Below, piece by piece: positions 21,511-34,600 of a stretch of DNA of 57,347 nucleotides. The notes under the pieces are model-generated. The model was given only the letters and a program-made list of their open reading frames with translations, did no database searches and was not told where the DNA came from. Positions within the stretch are counted from its first letter, which is position 1; each line of letters begins with the position of its first letter. The stretch is from Polytrichum commune (lineage: Eukaryota; Streptophyta; Polytrichopsida; Polytrichales; Polytrichaceae): the NCBI GenBank assembly GCA_950295325.1, contig OX485808.1:42619180-42676526 (forward strand). The letters are read 5' to 3'. The position numbers were made by a program, and so were the translations under genes.

Positions 21511-23582
21511 GAACAAGTTTCCAGGCCAAGGAGCGGAAACTGACAAGGTTTTTGTGTTCCAAATGTCTGAGGTAGGACTGGGTAGTGGAGTCGACCTCGT
21601 GAAACGGATGCAAGCCGGTGGAGACCTCGAAAACGCCTGGCTCATGTTTGACCATGTTAAGCGTGTGCAAAGTTGGACTACAATGGCGTGCCATGTTTAT
21701 GATGCCACGTTTTGTCGAGTAATGACCATTGCCGTCTGCGACATGCAGTCCGAGGATACCGCTGCTCAAATTGTGGTTTAGAAAAACCTCAACGCTGTTA
21801 TGGCTCGCCACAACGTTTCTCAACCAAACTTCAAAGGGTTTATGGCAGATAGCGCTCAAGCCAATTGGAATGCTATCCGTATTGTCTACGGAAACAGAGA
21901 TGCATCTATGCCCATGGAAAACAAGGAGAGAACGCGCCTCTTTCACTAGACTCAGTCCCTCGAGAAGCACACAAAGGCCTACATTAGGCTCGACCTTCAA
22001 GATCAGCACCGATTGCTTTGCAAGCAATACAAGAACGCCAAGACCATTTCTGAAGCTGAAATGCGCTACCTTGCCATTCGCGCGTGGTGGCTTTCGTCCG
22101 GTGCCGCATCTGAGGATGCCATATCCCGACTCGACATCTGGCTTGCTTTTTGGCATTTCCGCTACCGCCAATGGGGTGGCTTCATGCAATTGGTAAGTTC
22201 TTCGCTCATTGAACGTGTACCCATCCATTGATAAAGCAATCATCAATCGTCTCCTACATGTTTCCTAATCGATTATTTCTAAACTCCTTCTCCATAGGAC
22301 TTGAACGAAGTTGAGTTGGCTGAAATGCCTTCCTGCAATTTGGCCGAGACCGTGCACAATAAGTGGCTCCAACAATTTCCGGCCACCGTGGTAAGGATCC
22401 ATACGCTGTAACAGTTGATGACTACGTGCGCGCATTTATGCAATGTGTCTCGTACTACCAATACTTAAAAGGAGATCGTGCTGGTACTGGCCCGTCCAAG
22501 GAAGAGCTGAAGTTACCTGCCGCACAACGTTCTTCGGAGATTACCGGCAACACCAAGTCCCTTCACGAAGCAATGACTAGAATGCCTGGAGCACAAGAGT
22601 TTTGCATCCGCACGCCACACTTAGAAGGTGAAGAAGTCTTCCTATCGTTGAAACGGAAGGCTAATCTTCCTCCAGGTTCGGAACTTGACTCTCACCGACC
22701 TGACAAGATCTCCATCTGTCGTCCCCGAGTGCAAACGCGGTCTTCCATCAAAAACTCTCAAACGGCCTCACCAACCGCTGATTCAGAATCTCCTGAAACG
22801 TTTGCAACTCCAATTGCGCCGCAGCAATCGAACGGCAAGACTCGAGTAAGTGATATCACCCCACTTGCTCCTTTGTAGCATGTTACAGCAGTTCAAGAAT
22901 AGCTTGTGACGAAAGTAAGTGGCACATCGCACGTCTTCCTAAGACGTCTGCAAAGGCTTGCTTTGCTATACAAGCGATGACAAAGAAGAAGTGTGTGGCC
23001 CGTATTGTTCAAGACGGGAAGAGTACCGCTGCGCCAACGTACATCGGGATGATGACCAATTACCGAAAGAATAAGCAAGAACTCTTGCAATTCTTCTTTT
23101 GTAACGATGATATTGAAAGGTGTGTTAAAGGAACTCGCAGGAAGTGGGTTATATCAAGGCCTGAAGTCCCTGAGACTTGGCCTGTCAAGATGGGGACAAA
23201 CCTTACCCGCAAGGAGATCCTCCAATTGGAGACTGCTGGATTTCGCCTTCCTCAACGACAAGAAATCTCTCCAAGACGATTGTTCCAAGACAACCTCTCC
23301 CACGTGGACTTGACTTCGTATGTTACTCCGGCATCTCCGGATGAGTTCCCCAAGCGCAGGTCCGTGAAGAATATCCATCGCATGAGTAAGGCCCCTTCCA
23401 CACGTCACGCCAACAACTGCGCCTCTGCTCTCACGTTAAAAGCTTGCATTCGCAACATTAGCATAGTGCCTGCCCCAGCTCTTGGCTGTATTGTTACCTT
23501 GGATTTTGGTTCTCCTCCCAACATCCACCAGTACCACTTGACTATTTCTCAGCTTCCGGCGTGCACTTGTCACAATTTCAAG
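21511..23582 (+). pseudogene. SWIM-type MULE transposase of outer element, middle and C-terminal part
   Basis: It continues the frame broken at 9607: ENKFPGQGAETDKVFVFQMS, then the DDE core (TMACHVYDATFC, VCDMQSED, FMADSAQANWNA), then the intron after WGGFMQL (donor TTG/GTAAGT, acceptor CCATAG/GACTTG near 22298), then AEMPSCNLAETVHNKWLQQ, then WHIARLPKTSAKACFAIQA and ACTCHNFK, the first half of the SWIM finger. Decay is clear: TAG at about 21779 and 21948, both where the intact copy has Trp; a frameshift near 22376; and another near 22877. A solo LTR then splits the SWIM codons. Confidence 0.85.
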
Positions 23583-25136
23583 TGTGAGGCCAAATCCACC
23601 ACCCTTAAGCGTCCTAGTCCGGGTGATGGCTTTGAGAATCACATGTATCTCTTACAACCTTGAACCATGTGCAAAGTAATTTTTATGTCCAAAAGAACAC
23701 ATATTGTTTCCACTCATTGTGCTTTATTAATGTTAGCCTCTTGGCTTGTGCTAGAGTTGGCCTTCTCAAGAGTCCAACCCGCGGCTTTAGCCACACATGC
23801 CCTTAAGGACATTCCCCTCGCTCGTTTAATCTTCACTTCCTTTTTCTTGTCATTGCAAGAATCTCCCACCTTCTCCATTAATAATGCAAGTGAGTTATTT
23901 TGACCGAGAGGTTCAAGTGTTGAAAAACACTTTCTCAACGGTTAAACACACTCATACAAACCCACACATGGCGCAACTAGCCTAATGGGTCTAACTACTT
24001 AGCCACCCCTAAATGGCCTAATGTAATCTAGTTTTTTATATGCTAACACCCACTAATTGGGTTTAGCCTTGCTAACTCCTAGATATCCTAATGGTTTCCA
24101 ACTAGTCAGCTCTCGGGCAGTCTGCTCCAGCAGCTTCGGGCTGACCTCCTCCAGCATCTGGCTGCAGTTGCAGCCTAATGGTTTCCAACTTAGTTAGCTC
24201 TCGGGAAGTCTACTCCAGCAGCTTCGGTGCTGCAGTCGCAGCCTAGTGGTTTCCAACTTAGTTAGCTCTCGGGAAGTCTGCTCCAGCAGCTTCGGGCTGC
24301 CCTCCTGCAGCAGCTGGCTGCAGTTGCAGCCTAATGGTTTCCAACTAGTTAGCTCTCGGGAAGTCTGCTCCAGCAGCTTTGGTGCTGCAGTCGCAGCCTA
24401 ATAATTCTGCCACTAAACTGCCCTTAACACACCACCTTATCTACTAATCAAACATTCTCTAATTTCTACTTTTTTTTTTCTTTTTTTTCCTTTCTTCTCT
24501 CCTTAACTAATGAACTAACCTACCATGCTAACTTCACTAACAACTACCTAATCTTCCTAGGTAATTTCAAGCTCTAAGAGTGCACTCACTTGGGAGGCAT
24601 TGAGAGAGAGAGAGCTTAACTAATTAACTTCACTACAAACTAGTAACCCACACACGTGGCTCAAGCCCTTTGAGAGCTTGCTCCCTTGAGAGCGCTTGAT
24701 GGAGAGAGAGGAAAATGAGAGAGAAACCACCTTAAGTAGCAAAGAGGGAGAGAGGGAGAGAGGGAGAGAGAGGTGAGGATAGGGTGAGAGGATTAGCACC
24801 TCCAATTACAATCCCTTAACCTTCACCTTCAAAGTAGGGACTAATCCCCTTCCACCAAGCTTCCTTCTTCCTAAACTACCAAGGTGGATCCAAAAGTGGG
24901 CATTTAACCCGCGGAGCTCACCTTGCTTCACCTTACCCCCTACTCACAATATCAAGGCATACTCTTATTGAATTCAACCTTGAAATAATCACACAACACA
25001 TTCTAAAGCCTAAACTTAAATCCAAACCACACTTCACTCTTTTTATGTTTTGTGAATAATCATAACACATCAAAGTCAAACTAAAATTGGTTTCAAAGAG
25101 TTAATCACCACATGTGGGCACCATTTTGGGCTCACA
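23583..25136. mobile_element. Solo LTR of a Ty3/gypsy-like family, inserted in SWIM codons
   Basis: It begins TGTGAGGCCAAA and ends TTTTGGGCTCACA, with the 5-bp duplication TCAAG at 23578-23582 and 25137-25141. The head carries the motif CCACCCTTAAGCGTCCTAG, common to the other LTRs in this window. Inside are a roughly 80-bp tandem repeat (CTCGGGAAGTCTGCTCCAGC, 24105-24400), a GA-rich tract and, near the right end, CTCTTTTTAT, which on the minus strand reads ATAAAAAGAG, a TATA-like box. No coding region. Confidence 0.9.
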
Positions 25137-25141
25137 TCAAG

Positions 25142-25351
25142 GAAATGGCAACCAAGACACTTGGAAAGCGCGGTCAGTGGGCCAATTGTAAGCACCTATA
25201 CTATGTGTTTACGATAATTTGTGGACTTGATCCTGATTCTGATACTTTTATTCATGCTGCTAGTTTTAGCTTTAATGAGGTCAAGCAAATCCTTCAGAGT
25301 GGATTGTTGACCCAGACAACCTCTTCGGCTTTGGATGAAGTACTCTTGTAA
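25142..25351 (+). pseudogene. SWIM-type MULE transposase of outer element, last exon fragment
   Basis: After removal of the solo LTR the frame continues as EMATKTLGKRGQWANCKHLYY, completing the CxC...CxH SWIM pattern, and then FIHAASFSFNEVKQIL up to the stop at 25351. This is the third piece of the transposase begun at 8931. Confidence 0.82.
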
Positions 25352-25987
25352 TTTCATTTCAATCGCATCAATGAAATTGAGGTAGTGAGACGGAAAGGGC
25401 CACTACCAAGTGCAGTATTTTTATACCGTCACTCTTTAAAGGCGCTACAGTATTGAATTTGAATAATTATTGAAGAATTAGTTTTAATACTCATCAATTA
25501 CTGTTTCCTTCATTATACAAAATCTTGTATAGAGATGTTGAGTTCATTTTCTTCTCAGAGAAACATATGTATGCATCCTCTGTTTTAATCATGAACTAGT
25601 GAGATTAAAAGGGCCACTTCGAGGTATTTGATGTATCAACATTTTTGTTGACCTCGAAGCTTCATTTAATTTTCTTTCTGATAGTCTAGAAACCTTAGGT
25701 GTTTGATATCTCCACTTTTCTTGAATTCATCTTCAATCTCACGGATCTCAAAAGATGCCAATGTAATTTAATTTTGCTGCATAGAAATACTCCACAATGT
25801 TTGTCAATATTGATTTCGACTCCCTAAACCCTAAAAACATCCCAAAAACAACTTTGCAACGATCACTGTGGAGGAATTTTCCACGGGCATAGGTCCCAAA
25901 TTTTACTATAATTGGAAATATATTTGCAAACAATGATTTTTTTAATATACCTTGCACATTAAACTATTATTTTAACTAAAAAAAGAA
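25352..25987. other. Right subterminal region of outer MULE
   Basis: This AT-rich non-coding sequence lies between the transposase stop and the right terminal repeat. I see no gene or further insertion. Confidence 0.6.
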
Positions 25988-26045
25988 AAACTTATCGCTC
26001 ACCGCTCACCGCTTACTGCTCACTGCTCGCAAAATAGCGTCGCTC
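25988..26045 (-). repeat. Outer MULE right terminal inverted repeat
   Basis: Heptads CCGCTCA/CTGCTCA (TGAGCNN in reverse) lead to the tip CAAAATAGCGTCGCTC, complementary to 3228-3285. The 10-bp duplication follows at 26046-26055. Confidence 0.88.
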
Positions 26046-26055
26046 TCACTAGGAC
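26046..26055. repeat. Right target-site duplication of outer MULE
   Basis: TCACTAGGAC, matching 3218-3227. Confidence 0.9.
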
Positions 26056-28655
26056 GTAGTAACACATAATGGCCGACCCTAATATGTGCGCCGGGACGGA
26101 AGGTCTCAACAAGTCGAGAACTACCTGGCCCCACGTAAGCATAATCAGTGATGTTTTCCTCAAGTAGATGCTCATTATCCACATGGAGGGTTGGTGCAAT
26201 GAAGAACCGTGTAGTAGGCCAGAAAGGCTCGCTAAGTTCAGATGGAGTTGGGAGTAAAGGTTGATCCATAGCCGCAAGAACAATCTCCCGATATAAAATT
26301 GTTGGCGCAATGGACTCCATATATTGACCCGAACTATCTTGATCTGCCGTATCCTTCCAATACTTAATAAAACCTTGCACCCCAAGCTTTATGTTCACGG
26401 AATCTTTCATCTCCCTTTTTGGAACGGGACGGGGGCACCCTACAAAAACAAACATACAATGAGCTCGGAGTAATACCACGGACTAACTGCCCACGGGTGA
26501 TCACCCGTGGGCCACATACTTCACACCATGTATTTTCTAGTGCATTTCCAAAGCAATACAAACAAGGGACCCACTAACCTGTAGGGACCATGGTCTTCTT
26601 TGTGATAGGGTCCACATTCCAAAGAGCAATTCCTCCATCAAGCACCCAACTTGGATCTGTACAATACACTTTGTACTGCATCAATGGCACTCCTTGAGGG
26701 TCTACATAAAAACGGAATTGGTGCGCCTTGGAATGCCCAATAAGCCGATCTTGACCAAACTCATTGTAGTATCCATTCACCCATTCCTTGAAATCAGCAA
26801 CCTCGTGGATTAAGGACAGGACAATAGTGGGTTCCCCAGCAGCCATGAACGATGCCATGATGTCTGGGAGTGTATGGCAATCTTCAATCTACAGCCTTTG
26901 TCCAAACCTCCCAAACATTGCATCCACATCCTCATGTGTATGTCCAACAATAAGGAAAGACACCCTGACTTCCCGAAAAATTCCCTTTGCAATCAGAGCT
27001 GACCAAAACAACATGTTGTATTTTGATTTGTTGTCCTTCGCACAATTGTCCATTTGAACAAGCAGGAGGGGTGGCAAACCTGTAGGAGGAATACTTTCGG
27101 GCGGTGGCAAGGGAGGTACTCCTAAACACTTCTCTATACCAACCACCAGTGCGTCGTGTAAAGGATCACCTATGGACGAAATAGGAATGTGTCTACTAGA
27201 GCAAACAGGTTGTACCTCAAGTTGACAAAGCAACTTCATAATCGAGGTGATAGTGAAGTTGGCATCGGATGGGTACATATCAAGGACATAATGCGCATAA
27301 TTCACATCTGAGTGACCATGTGCAATCATCCCCGTAATGGATATGGGGAATCGCTCGTATTTGCCAACACGTTTGTTTTTGTGCGCGAAAACGGGAAGAG
27401 CCATTTTCCCATAATCCATTTTGTCATGGATTATACAAAGCACCTCATTGGGAGCATACTTTGACAAAATCCTATCTTTATAGTAATTGTTTCTATGAGC
27501 CTCCTGCAATGTTAGATGACGAAGGCTAGCATTCAAGATGGCCAAGTGACCAACTGTGTTCTTTGTGTGTATTCGCAACAAATCCTTGAATGCTGCACAA
27601 GTTCCACAACGCGAGAAGTTGTCACCGGGGCTCTTTATAACATACTGCTTGTAATGCTGTCGATGTGGGTGGCTAAAGGTGGACATAGAGATAGGCGTGT
27701 ACTCTAGGTCTCCGTCCAAGTTGTTCACTTCCTGCAACAGGTTGCACCACGTTGTTCCCACAGGGAGCATCTCCGTTCCTATCTTCTCACCAATTGGAAG
27801 AGTCCGAGTCATATGGGGCATGGCGTCCGCCTACCCTCAACCAATACTCCAAGGGTGGCTCGTGCCTGCACTGTATTCGCCCGTGGTTTTCTAGTTCCTG
27901 TATTTCCATGATGTTGAGATCTAACCCCCATCAAGCTTTCGGCCTTGTTCCTGTTATATTGTGCCCTTGATATCATATAGATGTTCATCCATGCACGAGT
28001 GCATATTGTTCTCCCTTCCACAATAACCATTTCACTTCCGTTGTGCTCATGTTTCTGGATCGTTTGGAACACCGACAGGGCTATGAGCTTCCGAGCATTG
28101 AATGGCAATGCGAAGTAGTGTTCCCGAATACTAATCAACAAAGGCCTTGGGAATATCTAGCAACAATGCTCCGAACAACAATCCACCGTTGATAACATCC
28201 GCGCATGCTCCTCAGTGGCTCCCCAAATTTTCTTCCCATGTGGCCGAGGTGCACACATACTCGCAGTGTTGTATTGGCGTTTTCCAAGCAAGCGTCGATG
28301 ACTTTGAACTTCGCGGGTCGCATTATGATGGACCAACAATATTTCCGCTAATGTATGTCCTTCAAATTTGGTGAGTGAAAGTGGCCAGCGGTGCAGAGTA
28401 TTCTCCCAATCCCGCGAAATAACATTGTCAGTTGGGTTCATGATAATAACTCCAACATCCTCAGCCCCTAGGATGCTATTGTCAACACAATCCAACGGAT
28501 TTGTGTTGCAAATCAATCCATCACACAAAGCATGACCCTCATCATCAAAGAGCACAACGGCCTTCCCCTTCAAGTCCGTCCTCGACAGTCCAATGTAATG
28601 TGGAATCTGAACATCGATATCAAAGTATGTCAACACACATTGACCAGAAGCTCAC
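26056..28655 (-). pseudogene. DUF7869-type transposase-like gene, N-terminal and central part
   Basis: Read right to left, it opens near 28655 (start not defined), passes a Cys cluster (VDCCSEHCC) and ISIREHYFALPFNARK, then GTCAAFKDLL. Next comes an RNase H-like core with VQMDNCAKDNKSKYN and FLIVGHTHEDVDAMFGRF, which I associate with the DUF7869 family found in many plant and animal genomes and probably transposase-derived. It continues through ILYREIVLAAMDQP to GHYVLLRPSE, where the outer MULE interrupts it; the end lies at 2830-3227. An intron 26578-26440 has good sites (CAG/GTTAGT and TTTGTAG/GG). In-frame TAG codons at 28157-28159 and 26889-26891 and a frame change near 27830 indicate a pseudogene. 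It could be a domesticated gene or an autonomous transposon; I saw no terminal repeats. Confidence 0.65.
26489..26512. repeat. Perfect palindrome in the DUF7869-type intron
   Basis: A 24-bp perfect palindrome with core CCACGGGTGATCACCCGTGG lies within the intron. The same core with different central bases occurs near 28653 and in the cluster at 29168-29460. Confidence 0.85.
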
Positions 28656-28670
28656 GGGTGTTCACCCGTG
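28653..28670. repeat. Palindrome at the 5' end of the DUF7869-type frame
   Basis: CACGGGTGTTCACCCGTG lies just upstream of the recognisable frame, possibly in an intron whose acceptor is the AG next to it. Confidence 0.8.
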
Positions 28671-31600
28671 GGGGACAACATTGACATCTGAGCAGCAGAA
28701 TATTTACATTCATATAGGGGTGAGCTCTACACCTCACTTCACACAACTCAAGTGAAGTATGTGTTACTTATCATATCCCCATTGGGAGAATGACCCTTCT
28801 TACCAGTTTCCACAAAGCCCCAACACCAAAACTAACACCCCCAACACTTACTTGTGTACAATTATTACTATGCATGTAGGTGTCACATTTGCTGGCCCAG
28901 GTGCTAGCGAAATAGTTGCCATTCAAGATAGTGTCAACATTCCAGTTTAACGAATATCATCGTCACCATATATCATAATGCATCACGAAACTCCCAACTC
29001 GTAATAATATGTACCTATTACCCATTGACAACATATTTCACATACTCAGCAGAAAATTCACAAATAAGCATAATTGCATCTACAACTATTGAGTATGTCA
29101 CACACATGATATATGGCCAACTTATAACCACACATATGTAGGGAGAACTAAAATACAAATCATGAACTGCCACGGGTGAACACCCGTGGGGGCTTCCATG
29201 CTGGTGCCGGAGTCTCCCACGGGTGTTGACCCGTGGGGGGCTACCATGCTGACATCTACTACTAGAAAGTTTGTTACACACATGAACATATGGGTAACTT
29301 CTATTCTGACATATGCTAGGATAATTGAAATAGAAACCATAAGCTCCCACGGGTGAATACCCGTGGAGGCCCCCAACCGGGCGCGAGAGTCTCCCACGGG
29401 TGAACACCCGTGGGGGCCCCCAACCGGGTGCCAGAGTCTCCCACAGGTGAACACCCGTGGCAGACTTGGCCGTACGGGGGGGTACAGCTAGAGTGTTGTC
29501 ACGGGTGCACCTGTGGGAAAGTGGATGCAAATTAGGGTTATAGCACTAACCTCTTCACCCATGTGAGGCGCGCTCTCCATGGTTGCTCCTCAAGGGTGAA
29601 GGGGGATGGACTCAAACGAGGAGAAAGAAATGACCCTCCAAATGGTGGCCTTTATATAGGTCGTGAGCATGGCCTCCAATTTCACATGAGGAAGTACAAG
29701 GCATTCCCTCCAAATTCGTAAGTACATAGACGTCATTCCCTCCAATTCCAATCGCCATTAGCTAATCACGTACTAACCTTCCTCATATTGAATAATGATG
29801 ACCTTCGGTAGTGGGGTTGTACCTCGTATGTACATAAATGAAAATTTGTTACAAGGCGAAGGAGAGTCTTCGCGGTACCAATGATCATTGTGTAACCTTT
29901 GCATACACCTCATACCACTACCGAGCATACTCATGCCAAAATTACATAAGCGAAACAACAATATAGTTGATTACAAGCACAAGGATCGTGTGTAAGTAAC
30001 CTACGATGAGGGGAAATTGGTAGAGTTGCACAATTCTTCCGTTGACGCATGACAATTAAGGGGTTAATATCCTAGCAAGTGTAACACACTTTTTTATTAA
30101 TTCAAATTAGATAATTACATAATGATATCTTTTGAAAAAAAAATTGAAAGTAATACTCCCGTATAAAATAGTGGTTGTTTGCACATGTATACTTGACTCT
30201 TTAACACACTGAGGTCCCCCGTGAGTTGAGGTGAGCCAAAGTGATGTGAGAGGTTCGCCATCAATGAGAAGAGTGTTTTTTTTTTTAGATTTATATCTTC
30301 AACATTCCTTTTAGAGATATGAACCACCTAAGATATAAGACCATGCCATGGGGCAATGGAATAAATGCACATTAACTTCTACTTGATATTGTGATATGAT
30401 CTTGTCTTTCTCTCACCACGTTTTTTAGTCGAACACCAATTATACACGTCCCCGTCCCCGCCCCTAGCCAGATGGAGTCAAGGTGGAGTCAAGGTCATCA
30501 CATGTAATTCAAGAAGCACTTTATCCCATGCAAAAGGTGGCCCAACATAACTCAAATGGATAGCACAAACAAATGCCAATACAATGTCTTGGTGCCTACC
30601 ATACATACTCATCACTTAGGTGATCACCCATAGTGTGGGGAATGTAGGAATTATCCACCACTTATGATGGGCACCCTTGCAAAATGAATAGTATGAAGGT
30701 TAGGTATTGTTTCATCCGCAAGAGTTAACAACCACGTGGGCTTCTCTCACTAGAGTTACTGTTCTTTTATACTTTATAATTGTGGATAGGATGCCTATTT
30801 TGTGGGCAAGGTGCAAGGATAACCCGGTCAAAGTTACTATTAGCTTTCATGTTTGCAGTCAAATTTGGGAATAATGGCTCCCAAAGTCGAGGTTTGAAGC
30901 TCAACACTAGCCTGCTCCTTTTAGAGCAACTAGCATTGTGGCCCATTGTGTTGCAACTTGGGAAAAGTTTCATATACTTTTATTTTCCTAGCCTCGTCAA
31001 CTTGCCTCGCTCCACCCCATTGTCCAATGTTGTATTTCATGAGCAAATGTTTTGTTGTATCCCCATCGAGACTCCTACAATTTGTAGTAGGTAATTCCAA
31101 CATAAATCTTGGTCTATGTTAATTGGATATGTGGCATCACACTTGATGTTAAGTTCTTAACACAATGGGATGGTAGAATAGTTCGATGATGATTGCCTCC
31201 TTTTTCATATTCAGGCCATGGCCATCTCGCTTGTTGTAATCTTTTGGTAAGGTGACTTCACAAAAGTGCAAACTCATTACCGCAATGTTCTACCAATTTC
31301 GTGAACATTCTAAATTTGTTAATGATTCTTCTTAACCGACTTGACATGTGGCACACCTCAATTTCATGATAGTGGACATTTATCTTTAGCAACTTTGTGA
31401 ATCTTCCATATCAATTTCATTAAAAGAATCACACTTTATGGTTTTTTTATTTCTCAAATTCTCGCCGCCTCATTTCGCATTCTTTGCCTTCTCATTGTTT
31501 TGTATTTACTTGGAAGCCTCTAGCCTTGATGTCAAATTTTCTTTGGTCTTCATTACACTACCTCGAAGTTAGAAGCAAGCAATGTCATTTTTTCTTTGGT

Positions 31601-34600
31601 CTTTGATTATTGTACATCAAAGCAAACAACTCATACCCAATATAGTTGGAGTGCGTAATCTCATGGGTTTGAGAGTGTAGTGTAGTTGGGGGTTTGATTA
31701 TGGGAAGAGTGTTGGTAGCGTGAGCAAAGCGTATAACGTGTTTGGAGTGTAGTGTCTAGTTGTGCAGAATAGGGAGCAATTTGTTTAGGAGAATCCTATA
31801 CATGATGTAATGTTCTTTGTGAAATAGAGTTATGCATTTCCTAAAATTGATTTTGTGAAGTTTTGAATATGGGTACCAAATCATGAAATTGTTCACAACA
31901 TGTACTGAAATTGGTTGTTTAAATAATGAACTTGGTTCATATTTCCAATGAAATTGGTAGAACCTATTGCTAAATTGCTTTGTTAAATCATGAATTTGAG
32001 TTTGCATTTTTGTGGATTCATCTTACCAAAGGAGTATGTGTCACTTTCCTTTATAAACCTCTTGGTTTTGTTCATGACTTTGAAACATTAAACATCAAAA
32101 CCCTAAGGTCACAATCATCTAGTTAAGTTATCGAAGATGACCATTGAGAATTATTACATCAAAACATAAAACCATGAATTTATAATTATCAAGTTAAGTG
32201 GACCACCTTTCCCAAACAACCTCAACCTCAACCTCAACCCCGATGGTTCACGGCAGTTTTTTCAAGTTAAGTCATCCAAGATGACCGTTGAACACTCTTC
32301 CCAAACAACCTCAACCTCATCATCAACGGTTCACAATGGCTTGTGGTGGTTTTATCAAGTTAAGTTATCCAAGATGCCCATTTAATAACTTTCTCATGTG
32401 ACCTCAACCTTAGCACCAATGATTCGTGACCATGCCCAACCTTGTCAACTTGCCTCAACCTTGCCTCGCCCACCCCCATTAATAGTATGATATAAGATGT
32501 GATGACTCAATACCTACCTAGACTCCTACTATGGCATACACAATTTGACAATTCGACCTTTGTCCCAATAGCTCAAGGGTTAATCCATCTTTGACTTGAA
32601 AGCGTCACATGTTACAAAATGAATTTGCATATACTGACTGAAACATGCAAAATGCCACCAAAGAGAGAGAGAGAGAGAGAGAGAGTCCATTTTCATGGCA
32701 CCTCTTTGATTTGCACAACCCATTTTTCATCTTTTAGCATCACTTGTCATTCTTATCAATCATGATGTTGTACATGTAGCAACATACCATAGAGTTCCTT
32801 CGCCACAAATATGTATATACATATCCATTATTATTGTGCATAGTACATATAGGCCAAAGCATCATTTCTATCACAACATAGCATTTGATTTGACAAGGGT
32901 TGTTACAAATCTATCATGTAGTCAAATGTAACCAAAGTATCATATTAAAAGCAATTTCAATATCAAATGAGGTAGTGAACTATTGAACTACATCAAACCA
33001 TGTCTTATTAAGGAAATCCCCCCCCCCACCTATTGTCTTGAGGGAGCAACCTCACTTGTGCCCATGCCCCTAACATCACACAAAAACAAGGTTAGAAGAC
33101 GTACAACATGTGTCTATGACTCAATTAGTCTTGTTATTGATGTCACAAACATCAAGACATAGTTAGCACAAACATTTATAGTAAGGGAAAAATAAAAATA
33201 AAATCTCATGTCTCATTTCTAAACATGGTTAGCCACGATCTTATGCTACTCCAGTCCAAGCTTGTAGTATAGTGTCCTTTCTCTTGTTTCCCTTCACATG
33301 CACAAAGAAAAAATCAAAAAACTAATGATAGCTCAAAATGGCAAGACGGCTTTCTTGCATGTAAGTGGCCTTGACATATTACCATAAAGTCTTTACCATA
33401 GTAGTGGTATTCTTGTAAGTTGGAGTGGTTACACCACCACCTCCAAAATTGACACCTGCCACTTGTAAGCCATTATACCTTTTAACTTGGTACTATAAAT
33501 TTTGTTATGATAGTCTAGTATATATATATAGAGAGAGAGGCATAGAAGACACGAACAAAATCATCACGAGGGAGATTGCGTTTATACAAATGTTAGGTGG
33601 CATGATAAACATGATGAATGAGACCATACGTATTGTACAAAACGTTTTATATGCTATGGGAAGCAAACATTATGTTGAAAATAGATAAGAGAATCTTTGT
33701 GGAAAAACCTCTTAGAAGATATAAACCACTCAATGTGACTTGTGTCCAAGTCCCTAAGGTTTAGTCCATCTTTGACATTGGAGTGCCACATGTCCCACAA
33801 CTATCACACAACTATTGATCAAAACATGCAAATTGCACCAAATGATGAGGGGGCCTTCGTGTGGCCTACCTAAAGTGTTGACAAAGAGAAGGTAGCTTGA
33901 GAGCAAGTATACTAAATTCTTTACAAATGTTTTTTTTTTGTTTATTTGAAATCATTATTTGACTTGTGTCAATAGTCCCTTAGGGGGTTGAGCCATCTTT
34001 GACGTGAAAATACCACATGTCACATTAAAAAAAACAAGAATAAAAATAAAAGAATAGAAAAGGACATGAATGTTTCTACACCGACGTGAATGTGAGCCCA
34101 TTATGCTTCTATGGATCATGGTTCATGGTTATCCATGATGCAACACGTCACACATCTATTATGCAACTACTTATTAAAACATGCAAAAATGCCTTCTAAT
34201 AAAGTTGTGAGTCTTTTTAGGTCTACTTGATATTATTTGCAAGGGTGTTTCCTAGCTTTGTATAGCCCTTGTATGATTATGAATGGAATATGAGTCACCC
34301 TTGACATCTCCATGTGACAACACCCAAACACAATGGTCTGGGCTCGTGCCCAGCTCTCAAAACTTCCAACATACAACAACCATTTATGGTATTCAGTGTC
34401 GCATACATAATAATGTCACTTACCTACTTATAATTCCAAATTACCTATTATTTCATACCCTAGAGTACTTTAAAGATGTCCAATGCCTTCAATCTTTTGA
34501 CAATATGTTGTGAAATATTTTGTGACTTACAATATGAGTGATGGAATAGTTTGCAAAATACTGTCAATCCCACAGACTACCATTATGGATATGAATAATG

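Larger units (their letters stand above)
3228..26045. mobile_element. Outer Mutator-like transposon (MULE), interrupted twice
   Basis: The element has 58-bp imperfect terminal inverted repeats and a 10-bp target duplication, and it interrupts a DUF7869-type gene. Its own length is about 9.4 kb once the inner MULE and the solo LTR are removed. It carries a minus-strand ParB-like gene (8809-3490) and a divergent plus-strand SWIM transposase (from about 8931), both decayed. Organisation, terminal repeats and proteins are related to the inner MULE, so the two belong to one family. Confidence 0.9.

Noticed and set aside
21554-28159. Stop-codon reassignment (several in-frame TAG codons)
   Set aside because: TAA and TGA also interrupt frames and TAG never occurs inside the intact transposase frame at 16659-20616; ordinary decay explains the pattern.
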